Assembly: GCA_003218475.1 (NCBI GenBank)
Contig: QHNR01000063.1
Location: 1,305-47,166, forward strand
Reading direction: 5' to 3'
Source: Verrucomicrobiota bacterium
GTDB lineage: Bacteria > Verrucomicrobiota > Verrucomicrobiia > Chthoniobacterales > UBA10450
DNA length: 45,862 nt
The translations under genes and the position numbers were made by a program. The notes beneath the pieces were generated by a model. It was not told the DNA's origin and searched no databases. It saw only the letters and a program-made list of their open reading frames with translations. This document shows, one piece after another, positions 8,852-17,869 of the stretch (the stretch's first letter is position 1; each line of letters begins with the position of its first letter).

Positions 8852-9115
8852 TTATTTGCGCAGGTTCAGCTTGTCGATCAGTTTTTTATAACGATCGGCT
8901 TTGGTTTTGCTTAAATAATCGAGCAGACTCCGGCGTTGCGCGACCATCTTAAGTAGGCCGCGGCGCGAAGAATGATCTTTCCGGTTGGTCTTGAGGTGTT
9001 CAGTCAAATGCTCAATCCGGCGAGTTAGAAGTGCGACCTGCACATCCGCGCTGCCGGTATCTTTGTCATGCAACTGGAACTCCTGGAGACTCAGCGTCTC
9101 GTTGCTTTCTGCCAT
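8852..9115 (-). CDS. rpsO: 30S ribosomal protein S15
   Basis: The 87-residue product matches S15, which binds the central domain of 16S rRNA and is usually 88-89 residues. Recognisable segments are the first helix region [25 protein letters not shown], then [19 protein letters not shown], the RNA-binding block [20 protein letters not shown], and a short basic tail. It is followed on the same strand by pnp, with a 200-base spacer carrying a hairpin. Confidence 0.98.
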   Translation of the reverse strand: MAESNETLSLQEFQLHDKDTGSADVQVALLTRRIEHLTEHLKTNRKDHSSRRGLLKMVAQRRSLLDYLSKTKADRYKKLIDKLNLRK

Positions 9116-9172
9116 AACGAAGGCGCTATATTAGACGAAGAACCCGTTTTAGCAACCGCATCATGGCCAGCC

Positions 9173-9901
9173 TTAGGCATCTGTCAGGCTTTCCGCCAGA
9201 TGCTTTTCGCGTTTGCCATCATACCAGATGCGCAGTTTCGCACGCGAGCGCGCCACCCGGCGTCCGCCGACGATGACTCCGAAGAAGTTGCCAAGAATTT
9301 GTTTAGCAGGGTACATGCGCAATTTCCGGCCGGATGTGAGAATGGTTTCCCGCAGCACCTTGAAGCGTCCAAGTTTCTTCAAGGCGAGGCTAAAATAGAC
9401 TTCTTCCCCGACAAAGTACTGCTCATCAAAACCGCCAATCGCCTCGAAATTGCGGCGTGTTGTGAAAAGAAACGCGCCGGCTCCGAGATTGAACCCGAAA
9501 TAAAGCGCGCAAAACGCACGCAAAAAAATCCGTCCCCAGAGCGGAACGAAGCCGCCCACCGCCACGCGCGCGCTGCCCCCAGCGTAACCGGCGTTCAGCG
9601 CGGCAATGGCTTCAGTAATGTGCGTCCGATTGATTCGCGTATCGGCGTCAACGAAAAAAAGGTAGTCGCCTTGCGCAGCGTGCCCGCCTGCATTCCGGGC
9701 GGCCGCAATTTGACGGCGATCAATTCGCACCACTTTCGCGCCAGCACGCATGGCAATCTCCGACGTTGCGTCGGTTGAGGCATCATCAACTACGATGACT
9801 TCGTAAGGCTGCATTACTGGCGAAGCCGCAGCGTGAATCGCAATGAGTGTGGAAGAAAGCTCCACCTCCTCGTTGTGCGCTGGAATGACGAATGAAATCA
9901 T
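9173..9901 (-). CDS. family 2 glycosyltransferase
   Basis: The 242-residue protein is a GT-A fold glycosyltransferase. It opens with ISFVIPAHNEE, has the nucleotide-binding VVDDASTD near residue 38, and a DxD motif in FFVDADTRI (residues 85-87) that binds the metal and sugar nucleotide. A GGFDEQYFVGEEVYFSLAL segment near residue 155 carries the conserved ED-like acceptor/base region. A moderately hydrophobic region (FCALYFGFNLGAGAFLF) suggests membrane association. Acceptor is unknown. It starts 12 bases after the end of the upstream VOC gene on the same strand, so the two likely share a transcript. Confidence 0.88.
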   Translation of the reverse strand: MISFVIPAHNEEVELSSTLIAIHAAASPVMQPYEVIVVDDASTDATSEIAMRAGAKVVRIDRRQIAAARNAGGHAAQGDYLFFVDADTRINRTHITEAIAALNAGYAGGSARVAVGGFVPLWGRIFLRAFCALYFGFNLGAGAFLFTTRRNFEAIGGFDEQYFVGEEVYFSLALKKLGRFKVLRETILTSGRKLRMYPAKQILGNFFGVIVGGRRVARSRAKLRIWYDGKREKHLAESLTDA

Positions 9902-9913
9902 TGTTCCGACCGA

Positions 9914-10327
9914 TTATTTCGTGGCGAATTTGATGCCGACCTTCTGGACTTCGCGATAAGGCAAAAGCCATACCAGCGATTCGTCGTGAAGATCGACGAC
10001 TTGGATGCGATTTCCCCACGGATCGCGAAAATCGCAGCGGAACGGTGGCTCCATCTTCAGTTTATATTCCTCTTTCAGTTTCTTCCGGACTTCCTCCAGC
10101 TGCGCTTCGTCGCGGACCATGATCCCGAAGTGGCGCATATTTGCCGGTTGCACCTTTTCTACTTCGAAGACCGCGAGGAACTGATGCTCACCCAATTTGA
10201 AAAATGCATCGCCCTCGCCGCCGCTCATTTGTTCAAGATTGAAAACGTCCCTGTAAAACGCTATCGCCTTCTCGATGTCGTCCACCTCGATGGCGATATG
10301 ATTGCATCCAAAGACTTGCACGCTCAT
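9914..10327 (-). CDS. VOC (glyoxalase/bleomycin-resistance) superfamily protein
   Basis: The 137-residue protein is a single VOC module pair. It shows CNHIAIEVDDIEKAIAFYRDVFNL at residues 8-31, EFLAVFEV-like strand (HQFLAVFEVEKV) with an acidic metal-ligand candidate, RHFGIMVRDEAQLEEV in the second half, and the typical end FRDPWGNRIQVVDL. VOC proteins coordinate a divalent metal with His/Glu residues and act as lyases, isomerases or dioxygenases; the substrate cannot be read from sequence. It is the first gene of a two-gene minus-strand unit with the GT2 gene and is divergent from the GT39 pseudogene. Confidence 0.85.
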   Translation of the reverse strand: MSVQVFGCNHIAIEVDDIEKAIAFYRDVFNLEQMSGGEGDAFFKLGEHQFLAVFEVEKVQPANMRHFGIMVRDEAQLEEVRKKLKEEYKLKMEPPFRCDFRDPWGNRIQVVDLHDESLVWLLPYREVQKVGIKFATK

Positions 10328-10375
10328 ATCTCAGTTTAACCGAAAACGAAGCTCTGCGCGGCACTTTTTCACGCG

Positions 10376-11922
10376 ATGTACAACCCAAACCCGGCAGCCA
10401 ACCGAAATTACTCCGCCGAATCGGCGTTAATCGTTTTCTTCGGAGCAATAGCGCTGCTCGTCCACCTGCTGACTAACGGGCGCTGCGGGTATTTTCGCGA
10501 CGAACTCTATTACATCGCTTGCGGACAACATCTCGCTTTCGGCTACGTCGATCACCCGCCGCTTTCGATTCTGCTGCTACGATTGAGCCAAATCCTCCTT
10601 GGCGACTCATTGTTTGCCATTCGCTTGTTACCGGCGCTGTTTGGCGCAGCGACGGTTGCTCTTAGTGGTTTGATAGCGCGAGCTGGGCGGTCGCGGATGG
10701 GCGATCGCGCTCGCCTGCGCGGGCTCACTCTGCGCGCTGTTCAATCTGGCAGTTGGCAATTTCTTTTCGATGAACGCGTTTGAGCCGCTGTTCTGGATGG
10801 GATGCGTTTATCTATTTGTCCGCATTATCAACGGCGGCTCGCCAACGCTTTGGCTTTGGTTCGGCGCGCTGCTGGGACTCAGTCTCGAAAACAAACATTC
10901 CACGGCGTTTTTCGCCGTTGGTATTTTCGTTGCGCTTCTGCTCACGCCTGAGCGCCGTCATTTCGCAGGAAAGTGGATCTGGTTCGGAGGCCTGGTCGCC
11001 TTTGCAATCGCGCTGCCGAACATTCTTTGGCAAGCACGGCATCATTGGCCCACTTACGAACTGCTGAACAACATCTCCCACAGCAACAAAAACGTCGCAC
11101 TCAGCCCGGTACAATTCATCGTGCAGCAGGTCGTTTTCATGAATCCGGGAACGCTGCTGCTATGGCTCGCCGGCCTTTTTGGTTGCTTGGTTCGCGCGAG
11201 TGCCGTCGCTACCGCGCGATCGGAATCATTTATCTAATCACGCTCGCCGAGTTCATTATCTTACATGGCAAAAGCTATTATCTCGCGCCGGCGTATCCGA
11301 TGCTCTTTGCCGTGGGAGGCGTGGCCATCGAACGCATTTTCGCTTCTCATCTCAAATGGCTGAAGCCGGTTTTGCTCAGCGCGATGCTCGTAATGGGCGC
11401 CTTATTTGCGCCATTCGTGGTACCGATTTTGCCGCCCGACAAACTTGTCGCATACATGCGAGCCATTCGCTTCCAACCGCCATGCACCGAGACATCGCAT
11501 ACGGCGGCGCTGCCGCAGGTTTTTGCCGACCAGTTTGGCTGGGAACAAATGGTTGGCTCGGTCGCACACGTTTATCATCACTTGCGTCCCGAGGATGAGA
11601 AACGCGCCGCCATTTTCTGCCAAAACTACGGCGAGGGTGGCGCGATCGATTTTTTTGGCCCAAAGCTCGGGTGCCATCAGCGATTCCGGCCACCAGAATT
11701 ATTTTCTGTGGGGACCGCGTGATTGGACTGGCGAAGTGGTTTTGGTTCTCGACACAGACGACGAGGATGAGCGTAAGCTATTCGCCTCCGTCCAAGATTT
11801 GGGGCCAAATCGTGAGCAGCCCGTGGGCGATGCCTTTCGAGCGCCGAAACCACATTTTCCTCTGCCGCGACTTAAAGGTCAGCGTTCGAGAGTTTTGGCC
11901 GCGGATAAAGAAATGGCTTTAA
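10376..11922 (+). pseudogene. GT39/ArnT-like membrane glycosyltransferase with four frameshifts
   Basis: Segments in alternating frames form one protein of about 510 residues. The N-terminal part has the family hallmark [18 protein letters not shown] with the catalytic-type Asp-Glu, then [14 protein letters not shown]. Frame changes are needed near 10682 (to [15 protein letters not shown] and [10 protein letters not shown]), near 11196 (to RRYRAIGIIYLITLAEF), near 11670 (to SGHQNYFLWGPRDWTGEVV) and near 11804 (to SSPWAMPFERRNHIFLCRDL). It ends with REFWPRIKKWL at 11922. Such proteins use polyprenyl-phosphate sugars to glycosylate lipids or proteins at the cytoplasmic membrane. Protein-level conservation remains high in every segment, so the lesions are recent or are sequencing errors. 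Confidence 0.8.
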
Positions 11923-11940
11923 AAGCCGATCGGTTTCGAC

Positions 11941-12929
11941 TCAGTCTCGAATGGTCCTAATGCCGAGCCGAACGATCCGTTCAATCAAGTCCGGATACGG
12001 CAGGCCTGCCTTTGCCGCCGCGAGTGCGAAATCTTCATCGTCTGCGAGGATCGGATTTGGATTCGCCTCAATAAAATAAAGCTTGTTCTCTGGCGTGAGT
12101 CGAAGATCGATACGCGCGTAGCCCACGTGTCTTGAATTTTGCTAACGAGCGCTGAATCGAGATCTTCAGCGAAGTGATTCTCCAAGCCCCAACGTTTGCG
12201 GTATTCTTCGTCCCATTTTGCCTTGTAGGTAGCGATCTTTGGCTCGTCAGGCGGCACTTCGCGGAAGACCAGCTCGCGAATCGGAAAAACCGTTAATCGC
12301 ACATTCCCCATCAAACTAACGTAAAGCTCGCGACCCTCGATGTATTCCTCGGCAATCGCGTCGCTGTTGTATTTTTCGTGAATAAAAGCCACGCGTTCTC
12401 GAAATTGCTCCTCATTTTGGACGAACGAGGCCTGAGAAATGCCATAGGAGGCTTCTTCCTTCACGGGCTTGACCAAAATCGGGAATTTGAGCTGCTTTGG
12501 TCGCGTGATGCGCTGGCCGCGCGGGATCACCAGGAAATTAGGCACGTGGATGCGATGGTAATGCAGAATCTTTTTTGAGATGCCCTTGTGCTTGCAAAGG
12601 GTCAGTCCAGTTGAGCCGCAGCCCGTGAACGGCAGGTCCTGCATTTCGAAAAACGAAACAATGTTCTGATCGAAACCGGTCCTGTTTTTGAATTGTTCGA
12701 CGAGATTGAAAAGAACGTCGGGCGCGCAGCTCTCCATTTTTTGCCTCACCAGATCGACATCGTCGTAGATGGCGAGATGCTCGGCGGAATGACCGAGCTT
12801 GCCGAGCGCGGCCATCACGTCCGCTTCGGTTTTCCAGTCCTTGGTCTTCAGCTCTTTCGAAAAGTCCTGATCGAGCGTGGTAGGACTTGTGCCGTCAAAG
12901 AGCACGAGGACTTTGAGTTTTTTCTTCAC
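11941..12929 (-). pseudogene. ATP-grasp (D-Ala-D-Ala ligase-like) protein, out-of-frame internal deletion
   Basis: The N-terminal 270 residues show an ATP-grasp ligase: KLKVLVLFDGTSPTTLDQDF, NLVEQF, FEMQDLPFTGCGSTGLTLCKHKG, the ATP-binding lysines in FPILVKPVKEEASYGIS, and EEYIEGRELYVSLMGN. The frame then reads IQDT followed by unrelated residues. The missing C-terminus GYARIDLRLTPENKLYFIEANPNP, with the metal-binding ExNxNP motif, is in another frame at 12126-11941. Relative to the family about 11 residues plus one base are absent between IQDT and GYARID, so this is a deletion of roughly 34 bases and not one miscalled base. It is next to a zinc metallopeptidase gene on the same strand, a pairing I have seen with this ligase type. 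Confidence 0.75.
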
Positions 12930-12946
12930 GTTGTTTTTGTCGTCTT

Positions 12947-13047
12947 TGTCATGTCGAGCGAAACAGCTTGCCCGCCGTGGTGGGAGGAATCTCTGTTATT
13001 CACTGTGAGGCAGCGGTGAGAGATGTTTCGCTTCGCTCAACATGACA
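12947..13047. repeat. intergenic inverted repeat with TGTCATGTCGAGCG arms
   Basis: TGTCATGTCGAGCG at 12947-12960 pairs with CGCTCAACATGACA at 13034-13047 with one mismatch. The roughly 70-base interior has no coding sense. It belongs to the same dispersed family as the arms at 4443, 5686 and 14231, and it separates the ATP-grasp and metallopeptidase genes. Confidence 0.7.
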
Positions 13048-13057
13048 GAACGGCTGG

Positions 13058-14074
13058 TCATTTCGTGCGTTTGAATTTGCCGGTGAAAAGATAATTCATC
13101 ACGAGCGTGGTGATGAAAGCCGATACGCGAAAATCCTGTTGCGGATCGTCATTGAGCACATGCAGCCCAAGTTCATCACAGCGGCGAGTGAGCCGTGCGA
13201 GAAGCTGGTTCACCCGGAATTTCTTTTCATTGGTCCACTGGCAAACGGCGTTCAATAGTCGCCTTCTCCGCCGTTGCAGATATGCGCTTGCTTTGATTCC
13301 AGTCGGTGCCACGAAGAGCTGTCGCAGATCAGCATCATAGAAATCCGGATACGCATCTTCGTAGAGCTTTCGTTTACGCGCGTAATAAGTCTTGAGCTTG
13401 ACGTTCAAACAATTGTACTCCGCCACGCGATGGGGCGGCTGATGCACGGGTGGGCTCCCAGCCAGCGAGCGCATCAGTTCTTCGACGTATTCGAGCTTTC
13501 TCAGTGCCCTCCACCCGGCATAGTCTTTGCGCCAGTCAACCCCAGGGGTAAGCCAGACGGCGAACGTTTCGGCGAAATCTTCGTCCGGATGGCTCTGTGC
13601 GTACCAGTCCTCAAGATGCATGACGTAACTGCGACTGAATGGACGCGGCCGGTAAGTAGTCGGCGTCCCCTCGCGGGACGTGCGTCCGAAAATCTGCTGC
13701 CACTTCTTCTTGCGCTGAAGCTGATACGCATAGCTGTAAGCGTGTGCCGCTTCGTGTCGCATTAATTTCATGAACCACTCCGGTGTTCCCCCTTCCACCT
13801 CGAGCATCATCGCGCGCTCCAGCGCGCGCAGCCGGTCGTGCACAAGAAAAAACGGAATAAAGATGGCGGGAATGCCGATGGGGACAAACCATTCATCGCC
13901 GATGTGACACGGCGGATGAAACACGAGTCCTTTCGCCGACAGCTCGTCATAGAGCTGTTTGATCAGCGGTTCAAGTGCAGTGACCTCAAGCTGTAAACCA
14001 AGCGTTGAGATCCGGCGCTCGAGAAGATCCTGGTCGCTGAGTGATGCCCAATCGACTACGTCCACCTCGCGCAC
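13058..14074 (-). CDS. putative zinc-binding metallopeptidase
   Basis: The 338-residue protein has an HExxH zinc site in MRHEAAHAYSYAY (His107, Glu108, His111). A downstream acidic block DEDFAETFAVWLTP near residue 165 can supply the third ligand. N-terminal WASLSDQDLLERRISTLGLQLE and FHPPCHIGDEWFVP match the 'putative zinc-binding metallopeptidase' family as I know it. There is no signal peptide, so it is probably cytoplasmic. GTG 14074 is the first usable start; the frame stays open upstream to about 14190 without ATG, GTG or TTG, so the true start may differ. It is separated from the disrupted ATP-grasp gene by an intergenic repeat. Confidence 0.8.
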   Translation of the reverse strand: MREVDVVDWASLSDQDLLERRISTLGLQLEVTALEPLIKQLYDELSAKGLVFHPPCHIGDEWFVPIGIPAIFIPFFLVHDRLRALERAMMLEVEGGTPEWFMKLMRHEAAHAYSYAYQLQRKKKWQQIFGRTSREGTPTTYRPRPFSRSYVMHLEDWYAQSHPDEDFAETFAVWLTPGVDWRKDYAGWRALRKLEYVEELMRSLAGSPPVHQPPHRVAEYNCLNVKLKTYYARKRKLYEDAYPDFYDADLRQLFVAPTGIKASAYLQRRRRRLLNAVCQWTNEKKFRVNQLLARLTRRCDELGLHVLNDDPQQDFRVSAFITTLVMNYLFTGKFKRTK

Positions 14075-14496
14075 AGTATCATCGAGAAATCCGCTGTCAC
14101 GCCCTTGGTGGCGGGCGCAATCATCTGCAGCGGCAAGGGTGATACAACTTTGCCGAAAATAGTGAGCTCGGAGACGGCTTTTCTCGCCTGGCCACGGTCG
14201 CAGTCATCGATTTGCAAAATAAATTATAAATCGCTTCGCTCAGTCGGAGAATGACTTACAACTGGGATCGCTCAGCGGCACTGGACAGAACCGGAAATGC
14301 CTTGTACATGAAGAGCCATGAAATTGATCAACGCGCCGATTCGCGCTGCCCGCTGGGGCGGGCGGGCGGCATAGAGGCTCGTTAGATTTCGCCAAGTTGG
14401 AGCCCGCAATTCGCGGCACCCCAGTGGTCGAAGCTCAACCACGCGCAGTTTTTTTGCGCCGGTAACCCGAACCGCAATCGAGAACAACTACACACT
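14075..14496. other. non-coding gap with one repeat arm
   Basis: No convincing gene is seen. The gap contains the presumed promoter region of the metallopeptidase gene on the minus strand, an A/T-rich patch around 14215-14230, a repeat arm at 14231-14255, and a GC-rich palindromic stretch near 14350-14370 (GCCCGCTGGGGCGGGCGGGC). Confidence 0.5.
14231..14255 (-). repeat. intergenic repeat arm
   Basis: TCGCTTCGCTCAGTCGGAGA followed by ATGAC resembles the arm at 5686-5721 and the right arm of the repeat at 12947-13047. Only a single arm is seen here. Confidence 0.45.
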
Positions 14497-14811
14497 ATGA
14501 AACCAATACCTCAAATTAGTCAGAACCAGCGTAGCTCGCGTCGCGACAACCGCGCACGACGCGGTAACGGAACGGTTCTGCCAACAGATTACTATTATCG
14601 TCCAACGGCCGAAACGCAGTTGAGTTCCTCCGCCGGCCGGCCGGCCGCGAAGTTGCCCGCGTTTCACAAATTAAGCAGTGAATTCTTCGGCACAGAAGCA
14701 AGCCGCGACTATGTCGCCGAGCTTTTGTATTTCGTTTTGATCACGGGCATCGCCGCCTGGCCGGTCGTGTCCATGCTCATCGCAGTGACTCGCATGATCA
14801 GGAATTACTAA
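14497..14811 (+). CDS. small single-pass membrane protein
   Basis: The 104-residue product has a basic, Asn/Arg-rich N-terminal half (SSRRDNRARRGNGTV) and a C-terminal hydrophobic helix (LLYFVLITGIAAWPVVSML, about residues 77-95) followed by a short basic tail. I do not recognise the family. The ATG has no strong Shine-Dalgarno, but ACACACT precedes it and no competing frame is plausible. It may be an inner-membrane protein with a cytoplasmic N-terminus. It stands alone between two minus-strand genes. Confidence 0.6.
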   Translation: MKPIPQISQNQRSSRRDNRARRGNGTVLPTDYYYRPTAETQLSSSAGRPAAKLPAFHKLSSEFFGTEASRDYVAELLYFVLITGIAAWPVVSMLIAVTRMIRNY

Positions 14812-14902
14812 GAGCCGGAAAAGGCCGTTTAAGAAAGCCGGCAAGATGCCCGCCTGCCGGGTCAGGCTGGAAGCCTAACTTCCGATCGAAGTTCGCGAGA
14901 AA

Positions 14903-15742
14903 TTAGAGCTTCGCGTAAACGCCGAGCAGAGGACGGTGCGATGGTGTCGGCGAACGGAAGTCGCTGACAAAACCGTTCCTCGTGCGGAGTTCCACATGAC
15001 CGACGCTGCGCGAAGTTCCGTACACGAGCACCGAACCGACTGGCGCCGAGAATGGATCCGTCACAGGTAACCTTTTGAATCCGTAATTGCTGACGAGCTC
15101 TTGAGCGGCGTCTCTTGCGAGTTCGGTCTTCGGGCGGGACTCGATCGCGCCGGAGGCGAGCAACGCTTCCTTGACGTAATGCCAGCACCGGGAGCGCGAG
15201 TGCGCGTGCGCGCGTTCCTCCGCGATGCTCGCTGCTTGCATCAGCCTGCCATCGATGTGTCGATCAACTCTGCCGAAAGGATAAACGATCTGCTTTGGGT
15301 AATACTGCGAGATTACGGGCACCGATTCTTTTTTGCCCTCCGCAGATTTAAAACTGAAATGGCTAACCGGCTTTGCCGTCGTGCTTACCGTCGGTTGATT
15401 CATTGGCCGCACTGGCTCTAACGCAAACGTTCGCGGCGAATCCTTGACGATTGCTCGCGTCGGCTCTTTCACGATGTCTTGCGCCGTCTCTTCCTTAACT
15501 TCCTTTGGCGGTTTTCGCGCGATCACTGGCGTTCGCTCTTTCGTGATAGCTGTGATCGGTTTATCCGGGGTTTTTCCGGCAGATTTCTCCGTAATCACTT
15601 GAACCATGTCGTCAGAAGTCTTCTGATCGTGGCTCGCAAGATTCAGCGCTGAAGGCGCCAGCGCTTGCGCGCGAGCAGCTCCGCTGGAAATCAGCAAGAG
15701 CGAAGTGGTTAAGGATGCTAAACAGACTCCTCGTCCGTGCAT
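14903..15742 (-). CDS. secreted CHAP-like/papain-fold protein with long linker
   Basis: The 279-residue protein starts with a signal peptide (LTTSLLLISSGAARAQA). A Lys/Pro/Thr/Glu-rich linker of about 120 residues with repeating KEPTRAIVKDSPR-like units follows. The C-terminal domain begins near residue 165. It has Cys186 in SRCWHYVKEALLASG, a strand GSVLVYG, His249 in VGHVELRT and an acidic residue in FVSDFRS. This Cys-then-GHVE arrangement is that of CHAP/NlpC-type amidases which cut peptidoglycan peptides. I infer a periplasmic cell-wall hydrolase or a relative. A T8CA8 palindrome near 15782-15798 precedes the gene. Confidence 0.75.
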   Translation of the reverse strand: MHGRGVCLASLTTSLLLISSGAARAQALAPSALNLASHDQKTSDDMVQVITEKSAGKTPDKPITAITKERTPVIARKPPKEVKEETAQDIVKEPTRAIVKDSPRTFALEPVRPMNQPTVSTTAKPVSHFSFKSAEGKKESVPVISQYYPKQIVYPFGRVDRHIDGRLMQAASIAEERAHAHSRSRCWHYVKEALLASGAIESRPKTELARDAAQELVSNYGFKRLPVTDPFSAPVGSVLVYGTSRSVGHVELRTRNGFVSDFRSPTPSHRPLLGVYAKL

Positions 15743-15865
15743 GAAGGCGAGGTATGACGGGAATTAAAACGTTAGGCAAGCTTTTTTTTCAAAAAAAATG
15801 CGCCGGGAAAAACGCACCCTTACCCGCGTGGGCCGTTGGTTTAATCGCGCGGGCCTGATCGGCTG

Positions 15866-17542
15866 CTAATCGCCAGGAAAATAATCCGGCTCAAATCGAG
15901 GCGGTCTGCCGAACATCTCATCTCGCTCAATGACAGTACGGCGGTGACGCCGCGGCATGAGCTCGTCGTGGTCAGAGTCCGGGGACACGATGGCGGTGCG
16001 GCCTGAGGGTAAACGGAGAATTAATCTCCCATCCGAGGTGATGCCAACGACGCGAGCGCGCACCGAACCTCCTCGGCGTTGTGGCCAGTCCTCCGACAAA
16101 CCTTGAGCGCCGCGCGCGCGCCTTGATGTCGAGGCAACGGATTTCTTTTTGCCACGCGAACTCGATTGGCTGGCAGTGGAGGGCTGCGTTGCTTCGTCCG
16201 GTTTCGCGGATGCCTGCGTCTCGCCCGCAGAAGAGGGAGAACTTTCCGCGACCGCCGGCGGCGAAGTTGCTTCCGGAGCGTTCGGAGCAGCTGCTGAAGA
16301 TTGAGCATTCATTGTTTGAGTCTGCTGAATATCCGGCGATGCAACCTGAGGCGAATTTGAAGCGACTGCCGCATTCTCCGGCGGTTGGCTCGAATACGGC
16401 ACCGCGACGTTTGCGTCTTGCGATGCCACAGTTGCGGGCGCCATCGTAGTCGAAGCATTTTGGGTCGCTGGCGGTGGCGAAGATTCGGGCACGCCAACGA
16501 GAACCCCGATTTTCTTTGTCTCGCGATCTCCGCGCACGATTTTGCCAATCGGCTTCGCTAGCAATACCGCTACGATCACTGCCATGGCTAGCAACAGGGC
16601 AGCAACCGGCAATGCTATTCGCAACAATCGCGCCGGCCGAGCCTCAGATCGCCGCGGAATTGTAGTCCTGTACGGGATGCCATACTTGTCGGCGAACGCC
16701 CGCCGCCGTTCGATTTTCAGCAGGCATTCACGGATCATCTCAGCCAGCACGACCAAATCCTTTGGGCGCCGATCGGGATCGCGATGCAACATCCTGGCAA
16801 GCAAGGTTCGTAACGCTTTTGGAAACCCCGAAAATTTTGGAGGCGGCTGGAGCGCGTCAGCCGAAAGTGCAACGCCTGTCAGAAGAAAGTAAACTGTTGC
16901 ACCTAGCGAATAAATCTCTGAACGGACATCCGTCGTTCCCTGCGCTGGTTGTTCCGAGCTGGCGAACTGTTCGGCAGGGGGCGCTTCTTCGTGCATCTCT
17001 GAATCCTCCACCTGGAGCCGGGCACTCGATGTGATTGCGGGCAAGCCGAAGTTGATCAATTTTACCAGCGGCCAAGTGCCTTCAGGAGTTTGTCCTGGGA
17101 CGACAATGATGTCGGAGGGCCGAATGGGTGGGAATATGAGTTTGTGAAAACTCGCAGATGACAAGACGCTGACGATTTGCTCGGCCACTCGCAAAGCGGC
17201 ATCTGCCGGCATCGGACCGTGAGCAGCCACCCACGCCGCCAGCGTTTCACCTGGAAGATGCTCTGAGATGCAAACAAGATCTCCGCCTTCGCGTCCAAAA
17301 TCGAAGACCTTGGCGATATTGACGTGACGCAGGTTCTGCGCAGCGCGCGCCTGCGTCTCCAATTGCCCGGATATATCCGGACCGATGTTTTGGAGCGGAA
17401 TCAGCTTGAGATCAACTGGTTCACGAGACCTTTCATCCACCGCTTCGTAAGTAATCGCTGCACCGTCCCGGCTAAGTTCACGCGGAGTGCCGTCCGATCT
17501 AAGGCAGATGCGGTAATGCTGAAGGAAAATTGTGCGCTCCAT
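15866..17542 (-). CDS. membrane-anchored Ser/Thr pseudokinase
   Basis: The first 280 residues follow the bacterial Hanks-type kinase fold. The VAIK lysine is present (PVDLKLIPL, Lys46), as is an alpha-C Glu region (LETQARAAQNLRHVNI). The sequence EIYSLGATVYFLLTG and the C-lobe end MLHRDPDRRPKDL are typical. However the HRD catalytic loop reads FPPIRPSDIIV and DFG is replaced by NFG in LINFGLP, so phosphotransfer is unlikely. A membrane segment at about residues 305-330 (ALPVAALLLAMAVIVAVLLA) is followed by a long Ser/Ala/Pro/Gln-rich region and a basic C-terminal domain with ARVVGITSDGRLILRLPSGR. Probably a scaffold or sensor. It ends upstream of the CHAP-like gene on the same strand. Confidence 0.8.
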   Translation of the reverse strand: MERTIFLQHYRICLRSDGTPRELSRDGAAITYEAVDERSREPVDLKLIPLQNIGPDISGQLETQARAAQNLRHVNIAKVFDFGREGGDLVCISEHLPGETLAAWVAAHGPMPADAALRVAEQIVSVLSSASFHKLIFPPIRPSDIIVVPGQTPEGTWPLVKLINFGLPAITSSARLQVEDSEMHEEAPPAEQFASSEQPAQGTTDVRSEIYSLGATVYFLLTGVALSADALQPPPKFSGFPKALRTLLARMLHRDPDRRPKDLVVLAEMIRECLLKIERRRAFADKYGIPYRTTIPRRSEARPARLLRIALPVAALLLAMAVIVAVLLAKPIGKIVRGDRETKKIGVLVGVPESSPPPATQNASTTMAPATVASQDANVAVPYSSQPPENAAVASNSPQVASPDIQQTQTMNAQSSAAAPNAPEATSPPAVAESSPSSAGETQASAKPDEATQPSTASQSSSRGKKKSVASTSRRARGAQGLSEDWPQRRGGSVRARVVGITSDGRLILRLPSGRTAIVSPDSDHDELMPRRHRRTVIERDEMFGRPPRFEPDYFPGD

Positions 17543-17706
17543 AACCGTGTGCCTTTTTTCTGCTGCGCGAGAATCACACTCGCCCCGTTCGCCGTTGATT
17601 CAACCTCGATTGTGCCAGCGAGTTGCTCCGCGTAACTCCAAAGCCTCTGAATTTTGGGCATTGCGCTTGAATCGAAAATCGCCGATCTAAAATCGCAAAT
17701 CGAGCC

Positions 17707-17780
17707 TACCCCGTGGTGTAACGGTAACACAGCGCCCTTTGGAGGCGTTATTCTTGGTTCGAATCCAAGCGGGGTAGCCA
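17707..17780 (+). tRNA. tRNA-Gln (anticodon TTG), CCA encoded
   Basis: The cloverleaf folds fully. The acceptor TACCCCG (17707-17713) pairs with CGGGGTA. The D stem is GTGT/ACAC with an AACGGTA loop, and the anticodon stem GCGCC/GGCGT holds the loop CTTTGGA, giving anticodon TTG. The T arm is CTTGG-TTCGAAT-CCAAG, the discriminator is G and CCA is encoded at 17778-17780. Anticodon TTG reads CAA/CAG, that is glutamine. Confidence 0.95.
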
Positions 17781-17786
17781 CGTAAA

Positions 17787-17805
17787 CCCCGAAGTGCTTT
17801 CGGGG
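17787..17805 (+). terminator. hairpin after tRNA-Gln
   Basis: CCCCGAA (17787-17793) pairs perfectly with TTCGGGG (17799-17805) over a five-base loop, six bases after the tRNA CCA end. No T-run follows, so it may act as a processing signal or a weak terminator. Confidence 0.5.
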
Positions 17806-17869
17806 CACATCGCTGTGCATGCTGGAGGAGCCTTGGGCTGAACTGCTACAGTCTGCTTCGCTGCGCCTC

